This document shows positions 32,380 through 40,854 of a stretch of 64,000 bases of DNA, one piece after another. Within the stretch, counting starts at the first letter, position 1; each line of letters opens with the position of its first letter. The stretch comes from Peptococcus niger (lineage in GTDB: Bacteria; Bacillota; Peptococcia; Peptococcales; Peptococcaceae), in the NCBI RefSeq assembly GCF_900101835.1, contig NZ_FNAF01000008.1, positions 1 through 64,000 on the forward strand, given 5' to 3'. The position numbers were made by a program, and so were the translations under genes. The notes below the pieces were generated by a model. The model ran no database searches and was not told the DNA's origin. It was given only the letters and a program-made list of their open reading frames with translations.

Positions 32380-33741
32380 CTACCTAAAACTGTTTGTAAT
32401 TTGTTGTTTTCCCATCTTCTTAAGTCCATTAAGCATTAAAAACAGTCCTAACATAATCATACTAAAGTCTACGATAGGTTCTGTCCACCAAACTGCTGAC
32501 GCTCCAAACACCTTTGGAAATAGTAATATTGCAGGAATAAATAAAACTAACTGTCTAAGCATTACAATCATGCCTGCTTTTTTTCCATCTCCTATGGATT
32601 GGAAAAATGTAAGTGTCATAATCATAATTCCATATAAGATGAATGTAGAATAAAACATCTTAAAATTTACAACACCAACTTCAATAATCTCCCTTCTCAC
32701 ACTGAATAATGATAGTAATTTTTCTGAACAAAACATTGATGGTATCCATGAAGCTGCTGCAAGAATTGTTGCACCATACATAAAAATCTTCATCGTATCT
32801 TTTACTCTTCCGTATTGTTTTGCTCCGAAATTAGCTCCAATAACAGGTTGTAAGCCTTGACTCATACCCCACAGTGGAATAAAGGAAAACATATATAATC
32901 GCATTGTAGCAGACATCAAAATTCCCCAATCATCTCCTCCATACGCAAAGGCTTGCTTAAACAAAAATGTTTGCTGTACTGCAAATAAAATTTGCATCAT
33001 CATTGCTGAACTTCCTATACTGAACATTTCGCTATAAATTGCCTTGTATTTTTGAATTTTATGGATACCCACAAAAGCACTTTTCTTTGAAAAATAGTGG
33101 AATGTCAATATTGCTTGTACAATTTGAGATATTACAGTTGCAATAGCTGCACCTTCAATCGCATATTCACCCATCAACTTCATAAAAATAGGATCTAAAA
33201 TAATGTTTAATATAGCTCCCGCTCCCATAATCATCATTGATTGCTTTAATGCACCTTCGCCACGCATTGTCATATTTCCCGCTTGAGCAAAATTCACAAA
33301 TATAGAGCCAAAGAAAACTATTCTTAAATATCTCACACCAAGTTCTTTAATATTTCCTTTAGCTCCTACCAAATCTAAAAAATGAGGTGCAAAAACCAAA
33401 CCCAATATCGTGATAATTACAGAAAAAAATATTACCCAGTAACAAAAATTCCCGAATATTTTATCTGTCGTTTCTTTATCGCCCTTTCCGATTGCTCTTG
33501 ATAGTATTGAGGCACTTCCAACGCCAATCAATGCCGATATTCCTCCATTTATAATCGTTAAGGACATAGATACACTAATGGCTGACATAGCATAATCACC
33601 AATGAGCCATCCTGCAAACACACCATCCATAAATGGATACAATCCTATGACAATCATCCCGATTATTCCGGGAATTGCCAACTTAAATAACAGTTCTTTA
33701 GGACTTTTGGTTAAAAGTTGTGTTTTCATATCTTCTTTCAT
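32380..33741 (-). CDS. MATE-family efflux transporter
   Basis: 453 residues with twelve predicted membrane helices in two six-helix halves. MATE features are the N-terminal LAIPGIIGMIVIGLYPFMDGVFAG and the conserved GVGSASILSRAIGKGD. Such pumps export cationic drugs or metabolites using Na+ or H+. AAAGGAG precedes the ATG. It is the last gene of the tetR-ecfS-ecfT-ecfA operon, 24 bases after the ATPase gene. Base composition matches the transposon, not the host. Confidence 0.92.
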   Translation of the reverse strand: MKEDMKTQLLTKSPKELLFKLAIPGIIGMIVIGLYPFMDGVFAGWLIGDYAMSAISVSMSLTIINGGISALIGVGSASILSRAIGKGDKETTDKIFGNFCYWVIFFSVIITILGLVFAPHFLDLVGAKGNIKELGVRYLRIVFFGSIFVNFAQAGNMTMRGEGALKQSMMIMGAGAILNIILDPIFMKLMGEYAIEGAAIATVISQIVQAILTFHYFSKKSAFVGIHKIQKYKAIYSEMFSIGSSAMMMQILFAVQQTFLFKQAFAYGGDDWGILMSATMRLYMFSFIPLWGMSQGLQPVIGANFGAKQYGRVKDTMKIFMYGATILAAASWIPSMFCSEKLLSLFSVRREIIEVGVVNFKMFYSTFILYGIMIMTLTFFQSIGDGKKAGMIVMLRQLVLFIPAILLFPKVFGASAVWWTEPIVDFSMIMLGLFLMLNGLKKMGKQQITNSFR

Positions 33742-33765
33742 CGTATCATTCTCCTTTACCTATAT

Positions 33766-35160
33766 TTATTTCACAAACTCATATACTTTTCCGTTACATC
33801 TATCTATAAATTCATAATCGTGTGTGATTATGATAATTATCTTTCCTTGTTCGGTCATTTTATTAAGAAATCCAATCAAAATATCCATCTGCCTTTTACA
33901 TAATCCGCTTGTCGGTTCATCGAAAATTATGATGGGCTTCCTGCTCAGCATTGACATAGCAAGTAATAATCGTTGCTTTTCACCTCCCGATAATGAGTTT
34001 GGGTGCATTTCTTTTTTATCAAATAAGTCTACCCTCCTCAAAATTTCATTTTTTAATTCATCCTCTTTAGTAATAGTTGAAATTTCTTGCCATACAGATT
34101 CTGTAAAAAGTTGATAATTAACATCTTGCATAATCGCAAAAATATTTTCACATCGTTTTTTTACTTTTACTCCGTTATAAAACACCTCTCCTGTTCCTCT
34201 TGTCAGCCCCATCAGCAAATTGATAAAAGTGCTTTTCCCAACACCATTTTGACCAATGATGAAATTGATACCGGATTCAAAGGCAATACTGAAGTCAAAG
34301 ATTTCCTTTCTTTCATATTTTTTTTTGAAATTCAAACAAGACAATGCTTTACAATCAAGATCTGAAGAATTTTTCTTTAACACTTCTACTTGCTTATATT
34401 TCCTGCTTAAAAAATTGTTTTTAGAAATCGCATTAAAACTCCTTAGATTGTGTTTTTCAGAAACCTGTTCAAAGAAATCATCACAAAACTGCTCTTTTGT
34501 GTATTCTTTATAAGTTCCATTTTCTATCACACACAATTTATCAAGCATATCTTTCAGATAAAACAATCTATGCTCCACAATGATGATAATTTTCTTTCTT
34601 TTTTTCAGTTCCATAATGGCATTCTGTAAATGCTCTATTGCAACCTGATCTAAGGAAGATGAGGGTTCATCCAACAAGATAATTTCATTTTCAGAAATCC
34701 CACAAGCTGTTACTGCAATCAACTGCTTTTCGCCTCCAGATAGTTCAAAGATATTCCTATCTAATAATTCCTTTGTACCTAAAACCGCTGAATAATACTG
34801 AATTTTATCTAAAATCAAATCTTTGTCTATGTTTCTATTTTCCAACTGAAAAGCCAGTTCATCGGTTGAATTGATACAATAAAATTGTGTTTTAGGATTT
34901 TGAAACACTGTAGATATAAATTTAGATCGTTCCAATATTGTCAAGCCAAACAATGATTTTCCGTTAAATACAATATCTCCTTCTAATTCTGCATTATTGT
35001 ATTCCGGAATGATTCCATTGATAACTTTTAGCAAGCTACTTTTTCCTGTTCCTGAATGTCCTGTAATGACGGTTACTTCACCGGGTTTGAAAATCATATT
35101 TATATTTTTCAATATGCTTTCACCGTCAAAACCCACTGTTAAATTTTGTAATTCAAGCAT
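33766..35160 (-). CDS. ecfA: ECF transporter ATPase, two fused ATP-binding domains
   Basis: 464 residues with two complete ABC ATPase domains. Walker A motifs are GHSGTGKSS (about residue 35) and GQNGVGKST (about 300). Signatures are LSGGEKQLI and LSGGEKQRL. Walker B motifs are IILLDEPSS and IIIFDEPTS. The fusion stands for EcfA1 and EcfA2, which power vitamin or metabolite uptake through EcfT and an S component. It overlaps the EcfT gene by 8 bases. Confidence 0.92.
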   Translation of the reverse strand: MLELQNLTVGFDGESILKNINMIFKPGEVTVITGHSGTGKSSLLKVINGIIPEYNNAELEGDIVFNGKSLFGLTILERSKFISTVFQNPKTQFYCINSTDELAFQLENRNIDKDLILDKIQYYSAVLGTKELLDRNIFELSGGEKQLIAVTACGISENEIILLDEPSSSLDQVAIEHLQNAIMELKKRKKIIIIVEHRLFYLKDMLDKLCVIENGTYKEYTKEQFCDDFFEQVSEKHNLRSFNAISKNNFLSRKYKQVEVLKKNSSDLDCKALSCLNFKKKYERKEIFDFSIAFESGINFIIGQNGVGKSTFINLLMGLTRGTGEVFYNGVKVKKRCENIFAIMQDVNYQLFTESVWQEISTITKEDELKNEILRRVDLFDKKEMHPNSLSGGEKQRLLLAMSMLSRKPIIIFDEPTSGLCKRQMDILIGFLNKMTEQGKIIIIITHDYEFIDRCNGKVYEFVK

Positions 35161-35854
35161 ATTTTCCCCTTATATATAGATAGATTATCCATGCCATTAT
35201 TAAGAAAAACATAAAGTCAACAAGTCCCATATATGTTTCACTAATACTTGTTCTCTTTTGATTTACAGCCAACCCTTTCGTCATAGCTGATACCGTCAAA
35301 TCATCTGCTGCCTTTGATAAGCACATCAATAATGGCACTAATCTATATTCAAATAATAAAATTGGACTCTTTATTAACTTTTTAAGCGTCAATCCTCTCA
35401 AACGCATAGCTTTTTTTATATTACTATAATCAATCCTTGCAGCATAAAAGAAACGTACCATTACCGTCAAGGGAATGGCTATTTCATCTGGACATTTCAT
35501 TTTTTTTAATGAGTAAATGCTTTCTCCAACATTTGATGTAAGTATGGTATATCTCCCCATCAAAAATGCGGGGAGAATTTTTTTAATAACCATCACTATT
35601 ATCAATAAAATTGCAACCACAGGATTGTAATTAAGCCCTATCAGAAATTTATCAGCAGCATAAACAAACAAAAGAGTAGCCACTCCAATAATAGCTACTC
35701 TTATATATTTTGCGTTAATTAAAAGTATTATCGGAATTGTGGATATTAAAATGGCTTGCACGAAATACTTTGTTTGAATATTGCCTAATACCATCACATA
35801 TGAAAGAACTATCGTCATAAAAAGCTTTGTACGAAAATCAAGTTTGATTATCAT
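35153..35854 (-). CDS. ecfT: ECF transporter transmembrane component EcfT
   Basis: 233 residues with about five to six membrane helices. The cytoplasmic Ala-Arg-Gly-type motifs that couple to the ATPases are present as AMRLRGL and AMTKGLAV. It should form the energy-coupling module with the neighbouring fused ATPase. It starts 20 bases after the S-component gene. Confidence 0.9.
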   Translation of the reverse strand: MIIKLDFRTKLFMTIVLSYVMVLGNIQTKYFVQAILISTIPIILLINAKYIRVAIIGVATLLFVYAADKFLIGLNYNPVVAILLIIVMVIKKILPAFLMGRYTILTSNVGESIYSLKKMKCPDEIAIPLTVMVRFFYAARIDYSNIKKAMRLRGLTLKKLIKSPILLFEYRLVPLLMCLSKAADDLTVSAMTKGLAVNQKRTSISETYMGLVDFMFFLIMAWIIYLYIRGKYA

Positions 35855-35873
35855 CCTAACTCTCCATGAAATC

Positions 35874-36461
35874 TTATTTTTCCATACCGGTTTTTTTGAA
35901 GTGTTTTTTTAGAAATGCCATTCCAATGCTACAACCTATATATGCACCGATAATTCCTACTATTGCCATTACAACAATAATCCAATTTGGCATAACACTA
36001 AGCATCTTATCAATGAACTCTTGATCGTATCCTTGTTCTAACATTTGCTTAATATATTCATTTCTTGATATAAAAATTGGGAGCCAATTTCCTAACGTGC
36101 AAAGAGGAGCAATTGAAAATGCCAATCTTGCTTTCTTTACATTGGTATATTCTCCTGATTTCAAAATTATTTCAGCAATAATACCAGCGATAACAGCCGT
36201 TAATAATGCCCAAGGTCCATGTCCCATAGCAACATATATCAATGCAATCAATAATGATTGAATAAAAATCATTCCTCTTTTTTTAATTTTGGTAGAATAT
36301 AGCATATTTACAGGTCCTACCAAAACTCCCTGTGCAAATGGGACAACCGGCATTAAAACCGGAATCATTGCTAAAAATGATCCAATCATCATAAATATGA
36401 ATCCTAATACGGAAAATAATCCTATATTGATTAAATCCTTTACCTCTAATCGTTTGCTCAT
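35874..36461 (-). CDS. ECF S component, MptD/Trep_Strep family
   Basis: 195 residues with five or six membrane helices. It begins SKRLEVKDLINIGLFSVLGF, typical of the Trep_Strep/MptD family of substrate-binding membrane proteins. The substrate of this family is not known with certainty. AGGAGG lies 6 bases before the ATG. With EcfT and EcfA it makes a complete dedicated ECF uptake system on a mobile element. Confidence 0.85.
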   Translation of the reverse strand: MSKRLEVKDLINIGLFSVLGFIFMMIGSFLAMIPVLMPVVPFAQGVLVGPVNMLYSTKIKKRGMIFIQSLLIALIYVAMGHGPWALLTAVIAGIIAEIILKSGEYTNVKKARLAFSIAPLCTLGNWLPIFISRNEYIKQMLEQGYDQEFIDKMLSVMPNWIIVVMAIVGIIGAYIGCSIGMAFLKKHFKKTGMEK

Positions 36462-36480
36462 TTGAAACCTCCTAATTGTT

Positions 36481-37074
36481 TTAATTTTTCTTTTCTACAT
36501 CAACAATATAATTTATCATTGTTTCTTTTATATATCGTTTATGCTCGCTATAAGACTTTCTCGCACCTAAAATTTCTGAACTTAATATCAATCCATTGAT
36601 ATAATTCACTAAAAAACCGTCACCAAATATATCTGCTTTAATTCCAAGCTGCTTGGCGATTAAACTTAGTTCATTAGTCGTATTAAGTTTCAATTCTTGA
36701 TACAACTTTTCCAAATCCTCATTATATTTTTTTGCCTGTAAAAGGAGCGTATATAATCTCATCAAATCTGTATCAGCCAGTGACTTATCAACCAAAATAT
36801 CACCCATTTGCTGATATTTATCTTTGCCTCGATTATTTTCCAAATACTCATTTATCAAGCTGTTTCTGTAATCATTACCATCAAGCATTAAGTCTTTAAG
36901 CATTTCATTTGTACTTGCATAATGATGATAAACACCCCCTCTACTCATACCTATCTCTGTAATGACATCTTCCATCGTTGTGCTTTGAAAGCCTTTTGTT
37001 AAAAAACATTTTTTTGCAGCTTCTCTAATTTTCTTTTTTTTGATTTGTCCTACTTTTTGTTTTTCTTCTTTCAA
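36481..37074 (-). CDS. TetR-family repressor
   Basis: 197 residues from a TTG at 37074 (GAGG 8 bases upstream); the longer frame to 37116 would start within a hairpin and has no RBS. The N-terminal HTH is typical: FLTKGFQSTTMEDVITEIGMSRGGVYHHY. The C-terminal ligand domain is helical. It is first in the operon with the ECF and MATE genes, and an inverted repeat overlaps the promoter, so it probably represses its own operon and responds to a drug or metabolite. Confidence 0.9.
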   Translation of the reverse strand: MKEEKQKVGQIKKKKIREAAKKCFLTKGFQSTTMEDVITEIGMSRGGVYHHYASTNEMLKDLMLDGNDYRNSLINEYLENNRGKDKYQQMGDILVDKSLADTDLMRLYTLLLQAKKYNEDLEKLYQELKLNTTNELSLIAKQLGIKADIFGDGFLVNYINGLILSSEILGARKSYSEHKRYIKETMINYIVDVEKKN

Positions 37075-37105
37075 AATGAAGACCTCTTTTCTACTCAACA
37101 AACAA

Positions 37106-37167
37106 AAAACCGACAATGTCGTCGGTTTTTATTATATACTATATGATAGTTAATGTCAACTAACTAT
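37106..37167 (-). promoter_or_regulatory. Promoter, TetR operator and leader hairpin of the ECF/MATE operon
   Basis: Perfect minus-strand promoter: TTGACA (37154-37159), 17 bases, TATAAT (37131-37136). The inverted repeat ATAGTTA-8-TAACTAT (37146-37152 with 37161-37167) covers the -35 box, as a TetR operator would. The predicted transcript starts at about 37124 in a CCGAC/GTCGG hairpin followed by TTTTTT, which could end transcription at once or protect the 5' end. Confidence 0.75.
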
Positions 37168-37173
37168 TGTATA

Positions 37174-39021
37174 TCATTTTTGTTTTTTAAATATTTTTCT
37201 ATACTCACTTACCGGTATCCCTGTTCTTTTCAAAACCTTTAGTTTCTCCTGTTTTTTCTCCTCTCTCCTTGCCTTATATCTATCCTCATATTCTTTTTGC
37301 TTGCCGTTTGCTTTACGTTTCAAGTAGTTTTGATGAAGCCTGTCTTTTCTTGCCCGTTCTTTTTCTTCCTCCTCCCTTAATTTCTGCATTTCTTCTTCGG
37401 ATAATTCTTCTTTCGGCGGTTCATAGTTGTCGATAAAGTTGAAGTAGATTTCGACTTTCTGATTGGTGGTTTGACTGCCTTTTCGATCTCGTTCGTGGAC
37501 TAAGATTTTTTCTACAAACTCGTTAATGATGGTCGGTGTCAGTTCGTCAAAGTTATCATAGCGTTCAATCAACCGGATAAACTTTTTGGCTCTGTCGGTT
37601 TCTTTTTCGTATCGCTTGATGGCTTTTTCCAACTCATCGATTTCTTTACTAAGTTCCCTTTGCTCGGTTTCATACTGATTATTTAAGATTTCATATCGGG
37701 TATTCGGTATCTTCTCCAGTATCATATCTTCATATATCCAACCCATTAAGCGTTCCAGTTCCTGAAGTCTGTTTTTACTATCTGTGAGCCTTGTCTTTTT
37801 CTTTTCCATTTCCATTTTTTCGCTTTCTTCCATTTCGTTTTGAATGGAATGGAGAAAGGCTTCGTTATCTTCATCAAGGCTTTTCTTAATGTCTTGTAGG
37901 GTGCTTTGAATGAGCTTTAAGACTACTTCTGCTTTTATCCTGTGAGCGGAGGGACAAAGTGTTCCACAAGGTACTTTTGTGTAGGCACTGCAAGTATAAT
38001 AGGGGATATTCTTGTAGTTGCTCGTTCTGTGAACATACATTTTACTGCCACAATCGGCACAATACATCAGTCCTGTAAGGGGGTGGTATTCGCCCCAACC
38101 GTCAGGATACCGTTTGACATTTCCTCGTATTCTCTGCACATTATCAAAGGTTTCTTGGTCGATAATCGGCTCGTGCGTGTTCTCAAAGATGAGCCAGTTA
38201 TCTTCAGATACATATTTACTTTTCTTGTCTTTGAAATGCTTCCTTGTTTTGAAGTTGACTGTATGCCCTAAATATTCTTGTTTTTTTAAGATACTTGCAA
38301 TCGTGGAACTGCACCAACGATACGGATATTCAAACACTTTGCTTTGATGTAGTCCTTATCCCAATTTCTGCTGATGATAGGCGGGTATATCTATCTTGTC
38401 GGCTTCCAATATCCTTGCAATGGCATAGGGTCCTTTTCCGTCCATTGTCAGATGAAATATTCTTCGGACAATCTCTGCTGCTTTTTCGTCGATAATCCAC
38501 TGATTTTTATCGTCCTTGTCTTTGATATAGCCATAGGGTGGACTGCTTCCTGTATGCTTTCCGCTTTCGCCTTTAGCTTTGAATGTGGACTTGATTTTCC
38601 TTGATGTATCTCTCGCATACCACTCGTTCATAATGTTTCGAAATGGAGTAAAATCATCGTCTTTGTAAAAGCTGTCCACATTGTCGTTTATGGCAATGAG
38701 TCTTACTCCCTTTTGTCTTAATATCTCCATACATTGACCGACTTTGAGATAATCTCTGCCGAGTCTACTCATATCCTTTACGATGATACAACCGATATTT
38801 CCAGTATTTACTCCATTCATCATTTCCATAAATCCCGGACGATCGAACTGCGTCCCGCTGATTCCGTCATCGGTAAAATGAACGATGTTCTCCAAATGAT
38901 TTTTCTTTGCGTATTCTTCCAAGATTTTCTTCTGATTCATGATAGAATTACTCTCACCTTGTAGTTCGTCATCTCGACTTAACCTTTCATACAAGGCGGT
39001 TATTTTCTCATAATTTCTCAC
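37174..39021 (-). pseudogene. Large serine recombinase (TndX/TnpX type), in-frame ochre stop
   Basis: About 615 codons from a GTG at 39021 with AAAGGAGG 5 bases upstream. The resolvase domain has the catalytic Ser in YERLSRDDE, DDGISGTQFDRPGF, and DMSRLGRDYLKVGQ. The recombinase domain (WCSSTIASILKKQEYLGH) and zinc ribbon (CADCGSK, then CSAYTKVPCGTLC) follow, then coiled coils and a basic tail. A TAA at 38356-38358 interrupts the frame after HQQKLG; the same frame continues as GLHQSKVFEYPYRW. As read, the protein would lack DNA-binding parts, so the element cannot move by itself unless the stop is read through. Confidence 0.88.
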
Positions 39022-39112
39022 GATTACCTCCTTTCGCTCAAATTCTTCAATAAAAAAAGAATTAAGCAAAACATTTTTCACTCAAATAGTGATGAAGTGT
39101 TCTTCTTAATTC

Positions 39113-39239
39113 TATAACTCCAGCGTCTGATCTGTGATTTGCCAATTTGGTATTTCTTAGCCAGGATTTTATGACCTGCGTTTCCATTCAAGTATTCCTC
39201 AACAATTTTCTTCTTCAATTCATAACTGTATTTTGCCAT
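39113..39239 (-). pseudogene. IS3-family transposase orfA, 5' fragment
   Basis: From the ATG at 39239 the frame reads about 41 residues (MAKYSYELKKKIVEEYLNG, then KYQIGKSQIRRW), the HTH of IS3-type OrfA. Homology stops at the tryptophan, where the transposon begins. Confidence 0.85.
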
Positions 39240-39268
39240 TAAAAGACCCCCAAAGGTTAGATTTCTTG

Positions 39269-39287
39269 GTCCAACTTTTGGGGGTCA
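39269..39287. repeat. IS terminal inverted repeat, right
   Basis: Reverse complement TGACCCCCAAAAGTTGGAC; matches the left repeat at 17 of 19 positions. Confidence 0.85.
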
Positions 39288-39342
39288 GTGCAGTTACATC
39301 GCTTTTTATCTTGTCCTGCCGAGGCCGGCACTTGTCCGCTGA

Positions 39343-40785
39343 CTAGCGGCTAAAGGAAACCCCCTGGGTGGTGCCATTGCCGCGATAGCGCGGGGTGACC
39401 TGGAAGCCTAGGGCTTCTGCCACAAAGCGCACCGGCACCATGGTCCGGCCGGCTTGGTTGACGTAAGGCGCCACGTCCATGTGCTTGTTGGCCCCATTCA
39501 ACTGGTAGGTCTTTTGATCAAGGGTCATGACAATCTTTTGCTCGCCCAAAGTGGTGGTCACCGTCCGTGCCGCATGGTTGTAAGTCACTTTGGCCCCAAA
39601 GGCCTGGGCCACGGCGCGATAGGGGACATAGGTCCGGCTGTTCACCACCACCGGTGCTGAATCCATGGCGACCACCATATCCCCGTCAACGACCAAATTC
39701 GTCGAGCCGATGTCCAAGGCTACTGTCCGCTTTTGCACCGGCGGCTGACCGGCGGCAAAGGTATAATCGACCGGTTCAGTGCTTAACCGGTGGCCCTCGT
39801 TATCTGATAAAACCAGCCGCCATTGAACAGTGGCGGCGGTCTGAGACTTCAAGACCAGCTTTCCTTCCCCACCGCTGCTAATCTTGTTCAAATCGACCGC
39901 ATAACCGATGGCCTGAGCACCGTTCAAAAATTCTACCCGGACGACCGTCGGCTTCCATTCTAAGATCACCGGTTGGCCGTCTTTTTGTAAACTAAAGGTC
40001 ACGTCATTTTCCGCTTCAACGACCCCCTTGCTGGAGGATGTTTTTAAAACGATGCCTTCCGTCTTACTGGCCCGGGTAACGGTAAAGGTTGCCGTCGCTT
40101 TTAAACCGTCTGCGGTGGCTGTGACGATAATCGATGAACCGATGGGGGCATTGCCTGCCACCACAAAGCTCCCGTCTTTATTGATGCTTCCATCCACGGT
40201 AGCGCCGGTGACGCTGAAGGTCACCGCTTGGGCAGACCGGCGGTTGCCGGCTTGGTCCACCAGGGCCAGAGTCGGCGCCGCAACGGTTTCACCGGGGGCC
40301 ACCCGCAAATTGGCATAGGTCAGTTCCGGCTTGAGGTCTGCTAAGCCGCCGGTCACCTTAAGGGTACGGCTCAACTTGGCTGTATTCCCGGGGGCCCCCT
40401 TATAGGTCACAAGGTACTTGCTCACCTGGGCAGACGGCGTTACCGATACGGCAACTGCGCCGACTGTGGCGGTCTGGTCCAGGGCAATCTCCTGGCTCTC
40501 CTTGTCCAGTTTCTTCCCTTGCCCATCCAGAGCGGCCACTTCGAGCCGGTCACCGGCTGCCGGGGAATAGTTCCGGTCAAAGTTAACCTGGATGACCCCG
40601 GCTTCACCGGCCTTCAATTGGTCCGGGCTGACCGTCATCTCTTCCGGCGCCCAGGGCCCATAGGCAAAGGACGGGGAAACGGACGAAGGCGCGGCGGCAA
40701 GAGGGGCCGTCGTCAGGGGCAGGCTCGTCACCAGCAAACCTGCACACAGCAGGCCGGCGAGCCATTTACGTGATTGGTTGAACAT
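39343..40785 (-). CDS. Secreted protein with Ig-like and copper-amine-oxidase-N-like domains
   Basis: 480 residues. A signal peptide (1-32) is followed by Ig-like beta-sandwich repeats (about 50-350). The C-terminal domain is of the copper amine oxidase N type (about 355-480; NSRTYVPYRAVAQAFGAKV and AGRTMVPVRFVAEALGFQV). In Firmicutes such domains are common in wall-associated proteins and do not imply amine oxidation. GAAGGAG precedes the ATG. Its terminator seems to have been split by the IS insertion. Confidence 0.85.
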   Translation of the reverse strand: MFNQSRKWLAGLLCAGLLVTSLPLTTAPLAAAPSSVSPSFAYGPWAPEEMTVSPDQLKAGEAGVIQVNFDRNYSPAAGDRLEVAALDGQGKKLDKESQEIALDQTATVGAVAVSVTPSAQVSKYLVTYKGAPGNTAKLSRTLKVTGGLADLKPELTYANLRVAPGETVAAPTLALVDQAGNRRSAQAVTFSVTGATVDGSINKDGSFVVAGNAPIGSSIIVTATADGLKATATFTVTRASKTEGIVLKTSSSKGVVEAENDVTFSLQKDGQPVILEWKPTVVRVEFLNGAQAIGYAVDLNKISSGGEGKLVLKSQTAATVQWRLVLSDNEGHRLSTEPVDYTFAAGQPPVQKRTVALDIGSTNLVVDGDMVVAMDSAPVVVNSRTYVPYRAVAQAFGAKVTYNHAARTVTTTLGEQKIVMTLDQKTYQLNGANKHMDVAPYVNQAGRTMVPVRFVAEALGFQVTPRYRGNGTTQGVSFSR

Positions 40786-40854
40786 AAGCTCACTCCTTCA
40801 TAAATTGATTTGCTTGCTCTTCTTACGCAAAAAGTTTGCAGGCAAACAAGGGCC

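Larger units (their letters stand above)
29585..39112 (-). mobile_element. Degenerate Tn4451-like mobilisable transposon with ECF/MATE cargo
   Basis: AT-rich block inside the IS. It has a TndX/TnpX-type large serine recombinase at one end and a TnpW-like gene at the other, the frame of Tn4451-family elements. In between are TetR, ECF transporter and MATE genes, a sigma-like gene, a DUF3847 gene and a DUF1016 nuclease gene. No relaxase gene was found. Ends are approximate: the IS reading frames stop near 29575 and 39113. Part of the IS (end of orfA, start of orfB) is missing, so a deletion came with or after insertion. Confidence 0.7.
28847..39287 (-). mobile_element. IS3-family element interrupted by a transposon
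   Basis: Terminal inverted repeats of 19 bases (28847-28865 and 39269-39287) match at 17 positions, both beginning TGACCCC. Remnants of orfB lie at the left and of orfA at the right, both on the minus strand as expected for one element. The middle is replaced by an AT-rich transposon of about 9.5 kb. I see no target duplication at the ends. Confidence 0.8.

Noticed and set aside
29717-38358. Stop codon reassignment to tyrosine in the transposon
   Set aside because: Both stops stand near tyrosine positions, but TAG and TAA end many intact genes in this window, so mutation is the better explanation.
28841-39292. Target duplication around the nested IS
   Set aside because: The bases next to the two terminal repeats (GAG and GTG) do not match, so no duplication can be claimed.
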